A stretch of DNA of 54,352 nucleotides from assembly GCA_024281095.1 (NCBI GenBank), contig JAMXLJ010000133.1:1-54352 (forward strand). Direction: 5' to 3'. A model generated the notes under the pieces. The model was not told where the DNA came from. It did no database searches and worked only from the letters and a program-made list of their open reading frames with translations. A program made the position numbers and the translations under genes. Positions 48,715-54,352 of the stretch are shown here, piece after piece (positions within the stretch are counted from its first letter, which is position 1; each line of letters begins with the position of its first letter). This DNA comes from Acidimicrobiia bacterium. Lineage in GTDB: Bacteria; Actinomycetota; Acidimicrobiia; IMCC26256; JAMXLJ01.

Positions 48715-49680
48715 CTAGCGAAGGCTGTCGGCCACCTGCGCGAAGAGCCGGACGGTCTCGGTGTCGGGGTAGTCGCTGCACCACGGGTAGAAGCCGGTGC
48801 AACCAAGGTCGACGTAGCTCTGCACCTTTTCGGCAACCTGCTCCGGTGTGCCGACCAGGTTGCCGGCTTGCCACGACTCCATCGGTTCGCCCCAGAAGGA
48901 GCGTGAGCCGGCGTCGGCGATCTCCTTCTCGGTCTCCCGAACGAAAACTTCCGGCGAGATGGTCTTGCGGATCTCGTCGTAGTCGCGCCCGATTTCCTTG
49001 CAGTGCTGTTGAAGCACCTCGGCCTTGTGCTGCCACTCGTAGGGCTTGCCGCCGAAGTTCGACGAGTCCGCGTGGCGCGCGACGACCCGGAGCGTGAGCT
49101 GTTCGCCGCCGCCGCCGATGAGGATCTCGGGATGCGGCTGTTGCACCGGCTTCGGGTCGCATTGCGCACCGTCGAGCGTGAAGTGCTTCCCCTGGTAACT
49201 CACGTCGGGCTCCGACCACATCGCCTTCACGATCTCGACGGTCTCGCGCAGTAACCGGATCCGGTCGGCCGGCCGGGGGAACTCGTAGCCGTAACCGGTG
49301 AACTCGTGCTGATACCAGCCCGCGCCGATGCCCCAAATCAGGCGCCCGCCCGACATCACGTCGATGTTCGACGTGATCTTCGCCAGCAGCCCGGGGTTGC
49401 GGTACGGCGCGCATCCGACCATCTGGCCGAGCTTGATGCGTGACGTGCGCTGGCTGATGGCGGCCATGGTCGTCCAGCACTCGAACATCGCCTCGTGCGC
49501 AGGGACCGGCACGTTGTGGAAGTGGTCGTACACCCACAACGAGTCGAAGCCGAGCTCTTCGGCGAGCTGCGCGATCTCGACCGCCTTCGCCCACTTGGCC
49601 TGCGGATCGTCGATGAGGGCCAGCTCCATCTTCCAGCCCTGCGGCACGAACACGCCGAACGTGAGGTCATGAGAAGCCAT
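48715..49680 (-). CDS. LLM class F420-dependent oxidoreductase
   Basis: A 321-residue luciferase-like TIM barrel: TFGVFVPQGW start, LAEELGFDSLWVYDHFHNVP, RTSRIKLGQMVGCAPYRNPGLLAKITSNIDVMSGGRLIWGIGAGW and PEILIGGGGEQLTLRVVARHADSSN, all typical of F420-dependent LLM enzymes in actinobacteria. Reaction unknown (possible reductase or dehydrogenase). AGGAAG lies just before the ATG at 49680. Confidence 0.92.
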   Translation of the reverse strand: MASHDLTFGVFVPQGWKMELALIDDPQAKWAKAVEIAQLAEELGFDSLWVYDHFHNVPVPAHEAMFECWTTMAAISQRTSRIKLGQMVGCAPYRNPGLLAKITSNIDVMSGGRLIWGIGAGWYQHEFTGYGYEFPRPADRIRLLRETVEIVKAMWSEPDVSYQGKHFTLDGAQCDPKPVQQPHPEILIGGGGEQLTLRVVARHADSSNFGGKPYEWQHKAEVLQQHCKEIGRDYDEIRKTISPEVFVRETEKEIADAGSRSFWGEPMESWQAGNLVGTPEQVAEKVQSYVDLGCTGFYPWCSDYPDTETVRLFAQVADSLR

Positions 49681-50139
49681 GCGCACTTCCTACCAATGTG
49701 GGACGCCGCGTGTCGCATGTGAGGCGAAGATCGATGCGGGTCCGTTCAACGCGTCCGCACGCGTCCGGTCCATTGCGCCCAGAGGGCGCTCAGTCCTACT
49801 GCCCCGAGCGCGGGCAGGACGGCATCGAGCGCCACGCGGAATCGAGATGCGCCGGCGGCGCAGGTTCACAACGCCCGAGGCGCGAATAGCTCTCCGGTAG
49901 CAACGGGCTGGAATCGCGCGTGGCGCCGGCGGGCGCGCCGTAGTGCCGGCGAGCGTGAAGTCGCGGAAGGTCGGATCTTCGCGGCGGGATCCTCCTCAGG
50001 GCGCGGCCCGTCGTCCATCGAAGCAGAGGGGTCGAGTGGCGACGGCGAGTCTCAAATCCCGCTCGTGGCCGAAGGCACGCGGACGGTGGCATCATCTCCG
50101 GGGCGCTGTCTAGGCTCTGTCAGGCGGGGAGGCAGGGGA
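49681..50139. other. 459-base gap without recognised gene
   Basis: Between the divergent LLM and acyltransferase genes no frame shows a Shine-Dalgarno with a plausible product. A partial hairpin TGCCC-CGAGCGC-GGGCA lies near 49799-49815. TAGGCT at 50111-50116 may be a -10 box of the acyltransferase gene. Confidence 0.5.
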
Positions 50140-51342
50140 ATGATTGACGTCGCGACGACAGGTGTCGCGCATGCCGCGGAAACGGTGAGGGACGCCGACC
50201 GTCCCGCCACCGCTGAGAGCGCACGCCGGTTCCGTCTCGGTCACCAGCCGGCGCTCGACGGCATCCGGGCGGTCGCCGTCATCAGCGTCATCGCGTTTCA
50301 CGGCAATGTCTCGTTCCTTCGTGGCGGCTTCCTCGGCGTCGACATCTTCTTCGTCCTCAGCGGCTTCCTGATCACCGACCGCCTGCTCGAAGAGCGCATC
50401 TCGACGGACCGGATCAGCCAACGAGCCTTCTACGCACGCCGGGCACTCCGCCTGCTTCCTGCACTCGCCGTGGTGCTCGCCGTCGTGCTGGTCTACTCGC
50501 AGGTGTTCGAGACGACCCTCATGGCCGGCCTGACGCGTCGCGAGGGTGTAGCGACCGCAGGCTACGGGGCGAACTGGTACGACCTCTGGCACGGGGCACC
50601 CCTTCCCACCCCGCTGTCGCACACGTGGTCTCTTGCGATCGAGGAGCAGTTCTACCTGCTCTGGCCACTGCTCCTCGTGCTGTTCCTGGGTCGACGGTGC
50701 AACCTCAAGCGCGCGTTGTCGTTCACGCTGGCCGCAGCCTTCTCGTCGACGTGCCTTTTGCTGGTGCTGGCCCGGGGGGGCCATGGTGCGCGTCTCCACG
50801 CCAACTTCGGGCTCGACACGCGAGCGGGAGCGCTCCTGCTCGGCGCGGCTGCGATGATCGCGGTGTTCGTCGGTTGGTTGCCGTCATCCCGCCGCGCCGT
50901 CAACGCGCTTCGCGGCCTTGCTGTCGCGGCATGGGTGGGGACATTCGTGATGCTGATGGTCGGCAGATCTCGCATGCTCGAGTCGCTCTGGCTCACACCA
51001 GTGATCGCGCTCACCGTTGCCGTGATCCTGCTCGACCTCATGGTCCCGGGAGGGCGTGCGGCCCGTGTGCTCTCGGTGCGGCCTTTGGCATTCGTCGGCC
51101 GCATCTCGTACGGGCTCTACCTTTGGCACTGGCCCGTGATGTTTTGGATGACGTCGCGACTCAAGTCCTCACCCATTGCTCCGATGATGCGCCAAGTCGA
51201 GCGCTGGGGCTTCTGGCCGACGTTCATCGTCGACGTCGCGGTGACATTCGTCCTCGCATTGTTGTCGTACAAGTTCGTCGAACTGCCGATGCTCCGGCGC
51301 AAGCGCCGGTTCGAGCGCCTTCCCTCGGAGACGGGGAACTGA
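50140..51342 (+). CDS. Acyltransferase 3 (OafA/YrhL) family membrane protein
   Basis: A 400-residue protein with about ten membrane helices. HQPALDGIRAVAVISVIAFHGN (catalytic His region), GGFLGVDIFFVLSGFLITDRLL, FYARRALRLLPAL, HTWSLAIEEQFYLLWP and FVGRISYGLYLWHWPV are the standard motifs. Members O-acetylate or acylate envelope glycans. There is no SGNH domain. GGAGG stands 9 bases before the ATG. Confidence 0.93.
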   Translation: MIDVATTGVAHAAETVRDADRPATAESARRFRLGHQPALDGIRAVAVISVIAFHGNVSFLRGGFLGVDIFFVLSGFLITDRLLEERISTDRISQRAFYARRALRLLPALAVVLAVVLVYSQVFETTLMAGLTRREGVATAGYGANWYDLWHGAPLPTPLSHTWSLAIEEQFYLLWPLLLVLFLGRRCNLKRALSFTLAAAFSSTCLLLVLARGGHGARLHANFGLDTRAGALLLGAAAMIAVFVGWLPSSRRAVNALRGLAVAAWVGTFVMLMVGRSRMLESLWLTPVIALTVAVILLDLMVPGGRAARVLSVRPLAFVGRISYGLYLWHWPVMFWMTSRLKSSPIAPMMRQVERWGFWPTFIVDVAVTFVLALLSYKFVELPMLRRKRRFERLPSETGN

Positions 51343-51528
51343 AGGATTCGGCTGCGGGAACGCATCGTCGGCGCATCGACGCTCTGGCTCTCCGAAGACG
51401 AGCGCGGATGGCAAGACAGGACGCAATGACCGCAAGAGACGCGATCAGGTCGCGGTGTCGGCCCGGGCCGCCAGGTCCACTCCAGGGGTGGTCGTGACGG
51501 CCGGCTTCGGCTGCTGGCTGGCCGACGG

Positions 51529-51602
51529 TACGCCCCCAGGGACTCGAACCCTGAACCCGCAGATTAAGAGTCTGCTGCTCTAACCAGTTGAGCTAGGGGC
51601 GC
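51529..51602 (-). tRNA. tRNA-Lys (anticodon CUU)
   Basis: The acceptor GCGCCCC/GGGGCGT, anticodon arm GCAGA-CTCTTAA-TCTGC (anticodon CTT) and T-arm CAGGG-TTCGAGT-CCCTG are complete; 74 nt. The first acceptor pair is G-U. CCA is not encoded. Confidence 0.94.
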
Positions 51603-51682
51603 GTCCGGTCAGCCTACCCCGGCTCCGAATCCGGGCCCGCCTCCGGCCTACCGTTCGGGTCGAGCGAGGAGGGGAGCCGTCG

Positions 51683-52582
51683 ATGAAGGTCCTGGTGACG
51701 GGGTCGAGCGGTCTGATCGGCACGGCACTTGGGGACGCCTTGCGCGCGCGGGGCGACGAGCCGGTCGCGCTCGGGCGCAGCGGCCGCGAGGGCCTGTCGT
51801 GGGATCCCGAACGCGGCGTGCTCGACCCGGCCGTGTTCGACGGCGTCGACGCGGTCGTGCACCTCGCCGGGCGCAGCATCGGCGAGCACCGCTGGAGCGC
51901 CGGCGAGAAGCAGGCGATCCTCGAGAGCCGCACGCGCGGCACGACTCTGCTCGCGTCGACGCTCGCGCGTCTCGGCGCGCCGCCGAAGACCTTCGTGTCG
52001 GCGTCGGCGATCGGGTACTACGGCAACCGCGGCGACGACGAGCTCACCGAAGACAGCGGTCCCGGCGATGGGTTCCTCGCGGATGTCGTCGTGCAATGGG
52101 AGCGGGCGACGGCCGCGGCCCAGAACGCGGGCATCCGCACGGTTCGGGTCCGCACCGGCATCGTCCTCGCAAGTCACGGCGGTGTGCTGGCCCGGCTGTT
52201 GACGCCATTCCGGCTCGGCCTCGGCGGACGCACGGGTCCGGGCACGCAGTGGATGAGCTGGATCTCACTAGCCGACGAGGTCGGCGCGATCCTCCACGCG
52301 CTCGATCACGACGTCGTGCGTGGCGCAGTCAATCTCGCGGCACCGAACCCGGTGAGGAACGCCGAGTTCGCTCGCTCGCTCGGTGAGGCGCTGCACCGAC
52401 CGGCGATCCTGCCGACACCCCTGCTTCCGTTGAAAGTCCGATACGGCGACGAGCTCGTGCGGGAGTTGCTGCTGTTCAGCCAGCGTGTTCGACCGACTCG
52501 ACTGCTGGAATCGGGATACCGGTTCCGGCACCCGGAGTTGCGCGACGTATTGAGCGCGACGCTCGAGCCGCCGTCGACGTGA
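51683..52582 (+). CDS. TIGR01777 family NAD-dependent epimerase-like protein (YfcH/SulA-like)
   Basis: A 299-residue Rossmann protein: MKVLVTGSSGLIGTALGDALRARG, VVHLAGRSIGEHRWSAGEKQAILESR, FVSASAIGYYGNRGDDELTEDS, LGGRTGPGTQWMSWI and a DUF1731-like end (LKVRYGDELVRELLLFSQRV). Biochemical role unknown. AGGAGGGGAG precedes the ATG. It overlaps the nucleoside hydrolase gene by 4 bases. Confidence 0.92.
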   Translation: MKVLVTGSSGLIGTALGDALRARGDEPVALGRSGREGLSWDPERGVLDPAVFDGVDAVVHLAGRSIGEHRWSAGEKQAILESRTRGTTLLASTLARLGAPPKTFVSASAIGYYGNRGDDELTEDSGPGDGFLADVVVQWERATAAAQNAGIRTVRVRTGIVLASHGGVLARLLTPFRLGLGGRTGPGTQWMSWISLADEVGAILHALDHDVVRGAVNLAAPNPVRNAEFARSLGEALHRPAILPTPLLPLKVRYGDELVRELLLFSQRVRPTRLLESGYRFRHPELRDVLSATLEPPST

Positions 52583-53316
52583 GGCTCTGGATCGACACCG
52601 ACGTCGGTACGAATCCCGACGACGCGATCGCGGTCGCGCTCGCGTGCACCCATCCCGATGTGATGCTCGCCGGAGTCAGCACGGTCGGTGATCCCGACGG
52701 ACGTCGCGCCGCCGTTGCCCGCGACGTGCTGGCAGACATGGGAGCCGATCCTGCACTCGTGGTGAGCGCCGAGTCGTTCCGTCCGGACGCGCTCCGAAAC
52801 GCCGGTGCGGACGCGCTCCTCGCGATCGGACCGCTCACGAACGTCGCCCGCATCGTCGAGGCCGGGTCGCATCCGGCGCGTCTCGTGGTGATGGGTGGCG
52901 CGCTCCGCCGTGTGCACCATCGCGACGCGTGGCGCGAGATCGAGAGCAACTTCGCCGCCGATCCGAACGCGGCCGCTTTCGTGCTCGCGCGCGTCGACGT
53001 GTTGTTGGTGCCGCTCGACGTGACGCACCGGGTCTGCCTCGACGACGAGCAGCGGGCCAGGCTCGCGGCCCGGCGCGAGTCGCTCGGGCAGGCGCTCAGG
53101 TCGTGGCCGCATGCGGTGTGTCTCCACGATCCGCTTGCATTGCTCGCATTGGCAGGCGAACCGTTCTTCACGATCCAGTCACGCCGGCTCGACGTCGATT
53201 CGTCCGGTCGGCTGATCGAACGAGTCGAGGGGCGTCCGCAGCGCGTGGTGACGGACGTCGATGCCGACGCGGCCATCGCGCGTCTCTTCCGACTGCTCGA
53301 CCGCAGCCGTTACTAA
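52579..53316 (+). CDS. Inosine/uridine-preferring nucleoside hydrolase
   Basis: A 245-residue protein. WIDTDVGTNPDDAIAVALA is the calcium-binding Asp cluster, GPLTNVARIVE and VVMGGALRR are core motifs, ESNFAADPNAA the active-site stretch, HDPLAL the last His-Asp. It is shorter than the usual ~310 residues, mainly in the C-terminal half. It cleaves nucleosides to base and ribose. GTG start overlaps the TIGR01777 stop (GTGA). Confidence 0.9.
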   Translation: MRLWIDTDVGTNPDDAIAVALACTHPDVMLAGVSTVGDPDGRRAAVARDVLADMGADPALVVSAESFRPDALRNAGADALLAIGPLTNVARIVEAGSHPARLVVMGGALRRVHHRDAWREIESNFAADPNAAAFVLARVDVLLVPLDVTHRVCLDDEQRARLAARRESLGQALRSWPHAVCLHDPLALLALAGEPFFTIQSRRLDVDSSGRLIERVEGRPQRVVTDVDADAAIARLFRLLDRSRY

Positions 53317-53328
53317 CATGTGCGTCGT

Positions 53329-53402
53329 GCGCCCGTAGCTCAGTTGGATAGAGCGGCGGACTTCTAATCCGCGGGTCGGGGGTTCGAATCCCTCCGGGCG
53401 CG
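53329..53402 (+). tRNA. tRNA-Arg (anticodon UCU)
   Basis: The acceptor GCGCCCG/CGGGCGC, D-arm GCTCAGTTGGATAGAGC, anticodon arm GCGGA-CTTCTAA-TCCGC (anticodon TCT) and a T-arm with TTCGAAT are complete; 74 nt, discriminator G. CCA is not encoded. It lies 12 bases after the nucleoside hydrolase stop. Confidence 0.95.
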
Positions 53403-53713
53403 CCCACCGCACAGGCACTCGCGACGCTGATGACGGTCGCTCCACACTTTGCGGCCGCACGACTCACACCGCCGCGCAGGGCACTTACCGCCGTCCACCA
53501 CGGACGCCCAGTTTTGGCCGCGTCGGCGCGCATGTCCGATCATTTCAGTTGCCCCTTCTTCTGTTCGAGCAGGTCGTGGGCCCGTTGTCAGCATCAGGGA
53601 GAGCGACGTGGGGCTCGCTGGCGAGCAACGTCAGTCGGACTTCCCAGGTACGTCCCGGCCGTGATGTCGGGCTGGTAGGCGCGGGTGAAGCCTCGGTCGT
53701 CGACTCCGCGGCG
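53403..53713. other. 311-base stretch without recognised gene
   Basis: Several frames are open on both strands but none has a Shine-Dalgarno, a -10-linked start or a recognisable product. No strong hairpin or repeat is seen. Confidence 0.5.
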
Positions 53714-53875
53714 TCAGGGGCTGACATTCGCTCGGTCGAAGACGATCGCCCAGGGCGCGCCGCCGATCCCATGAAAGTCAACGACGCCCGATGGCAGTGC
53801 GAACCGCACGCTCGGCGTCGCCGCGAGCACCGGGGGGCGGTCCTGCACTTGGCCGAACGAGATCAGCGTGCGCAC
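53714..53875 (-). CDS. Possible small protein, 53 residues
   Basis: Starts GTG at 53875 (VRTLISFGQVQDRPPVLAA) and ends NVSP before TGA. Third codon positions are GC-rich in the first part, as in real genes here. TACGCT lies 7 bases before the GTG, consistent with a leaderless mRNA. The composition is globular (FALPSGVVDFHGIGGAPWAIVFD), but no family is recognised. It may also be a decayed fragment. Confidence 0.3.
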   Translation of the reverse strand: MRTLISFGQVQDRPPVLAATPSVRFALPSGVVDFHGIGGAPWAIVFDRANVSP

Positions 53876-53925
53876 GGGCGGGAGCGTACCTACCAGACGA
53901 CGACCGAGGCTTTTTCCCCACAGGG

Positions 53926-54066
53926 CTAGAAGAGCTTCCAAACCGGATCGAGAATCGCGGTTTCGCCGGCCAACATGAGCAGCAGCATGACAGCCGCAAC
54001 GATCCATGCCAGCAACACAATCTTTTCGAACCACGTGACCCGAAAATGACGATCAGGGTCCATCAT
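53926..54066 (-). CDS. Possible single-helix membrane peptide, 46 residues
   Basis: ATG-ATG start, MMDPDRHFRVTWFEKIVLLA, then a continuous hydrophobic helix to about residue 33 and a short tail ending DPVWKLF before TAG. The pattern of a charged start, one membrane helix and an aromatic tail resembles small membrane subunits. It lies 50 bases upstream of the 53-residue ORF on the same strand. No strong Shine-Dalgarno. Confidence 0.4.
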   Translation of the reverse strand: MMDPDRHFRVTWFEKIVLLAWIVAAVMLLLMLAGETAILDPVWKLF

Positions 54067-54137
54067 CGCCGCCGTCCGTTCAACGTGCGACGCTCGATCG
54101 GCTCAGTCAGATTAGACCCCCGCAAGGCGCAGCGCAC

Positions 54138-54315
54138 CTAACGCGCGATTTCGCCAGTCACGACGTACAGACGGTTGCACCGGCACGGACCGTTGCAGCA
54201 ACCGAAGCCGCGCGTGCCGCCTGTGATCAACGCCGCGTGATCGAGTGCCACGCGGCAGAACTCATCACTGCTGTGGTGTGACCCCGTCCCAGTGCATGTG
54301 CATGACGACGGCCAT
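54138..54315 (-). pseudogene. Frameshifted small protein gene (MAVVMHMHW family)
   Basis: ATG at 54315 has GGAG 7 bases upstream and opens MAVVMHMHWDGVTPQQ, a start seen in actinobacterial small alpha-beta barrel proteins, then hits TGA at 54265-54267. One base later, in another frame, DEFCRVALDHAALITGG follows smoothly to TAG at 54138, consistent with a lost Tyr codon (QQ-Y-DE expected). The later part is Cys-rich (GCCNGPCRCN) and unlike the family. Read as a frameshift or decay; a sequencing error is possible. Confidence 0.4.
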
Positions 54316-54352
54316 GGCTACTCCGTGGTTCGGCGGCGCACGTGCACACGGG

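Noticed and set aside
49681-50139. Riboswitch or small RNA in the gap before the acyltransferase gene
   Set aside because: Only weak hairpins are present and no known riboswitch core could be recognised.

Overview
The window is a 54 kb piece of a high-GC Actinomycetota chromosome, most likely a soil or aquatic lineage near the Acidimicrobiia. Signs of this are F420-type enzymes (a Ddn-like reductase and an LLM oxidoreductase), the actinobacterial sulfur-relay operon mec-cysO-cysM in near-mycobacterial gene order, leaderless starts just downstream of TAnnnT -10 boxes, and many GTG starts with GTGA/ATGA overlaps. There is no phage, plasmid, insertion sequence or CRISPR array; it reads as core and metabolic chromosome with several unusual regulatory or recoding sites.

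Layout. 1-4 kb: a truncated phosphoesterase, a TetR regulator divergent from an SRPBCC protein around a perfect palindromic operator, an SDR and a Ddn-like reductase. 4-11 kb: a P-loop ATPase with a duplicated translation start, two class III cyclase-domain proteins (the second a 1113-residue cyclase/AAA/helical-repeat regulator) and a TesB-like thioesterase. 10.9-12 kb: ssrA (tmRNA) and smpB on the minus strand, with two copies of a 47-bp palindromic repeat between them. 12-14 kb: a BKACE-family enzyme divergent from a nitronate-monooxygenase-like flavoprotein. 14-22 kb: one long operon-like run of an orphan CoxL-like molybdoenzyme subunit, mec, cysO, cysM, sua5-type gene, murI, an Rv1339-like metallo-beta-lactamase-fold protein, rph and rdgB. 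22-26 kb: small hypotheticals and a membrane-anchored GH43-like protein whose N-terminal module is repeated in the upstream gene. 26-28 kb: tRNA-Leu, a peroxiredoxin whose catalytic cysteine codon is TGA, an SDR with a tandem-repeat N terminus and a LOG-family protein. 28-38 kb: a small membrane protein, partner-switching (anti-sigma/STAS) genes, a GH78 rhamnosidase, a transporter, an FtsX-like permease and a glycosyltransferase. 38-44 kb: mmsA, an amidohydrolase, a membrane cupredoxin, and cysteine dioxygenase with a leader peptide, followed by a TauD-like dioxygenase. 43-48 kb: a copper cluster (zinc-finger membrane protein, CopC-CopD fusion, YcnI) and a sigma/anti-sigma pair. 48-54 kb: MaoC, LLM oxidoreductase, acyltransferase, tRNA-Lys, a TIGR01777 protein, a nucleoside hydrolase, tRNA-Arg, and a gene-poor end with very small ORFs and a frameshifted gene.

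The strongest unusual observations are: (1) a cysteine-free Bcp/PrxQ-type peroxiredoxin with in-frame TGA exactly at the peroxidatic position and a bacterial-SECIS-like hairpin just after it, a probable selenoprotein that plain ORF calling misses; (2) a family of five dispersed 47-bp palindromes with conserved arms and length; (3) a leaderless 27-codon Cys-containing leader ORF with a near-consensus promoter and a perfect 18-nt palindrome in front of cysteine dioxygenase; (4) a tandem duplication of the ATPase start region that creates a Met-Arg-stop mini-ORF; (5) an orphan molybdenum hydroxylase subunit translationally coupled to the CysO sulfur-carrier system.

Sulfur and redox chemistry recur across the window (cysteine synthesis through CysO, cysteine oxidation, sulfonate oxidation, the putative Sec peroxiredoxin, copper proteins), as does cAMP-type signalling (two cyclase domains plus a homologue of the mycobacterial phosphodiesterase Rv1339). 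These functional links are inferences from family identity and proximity.
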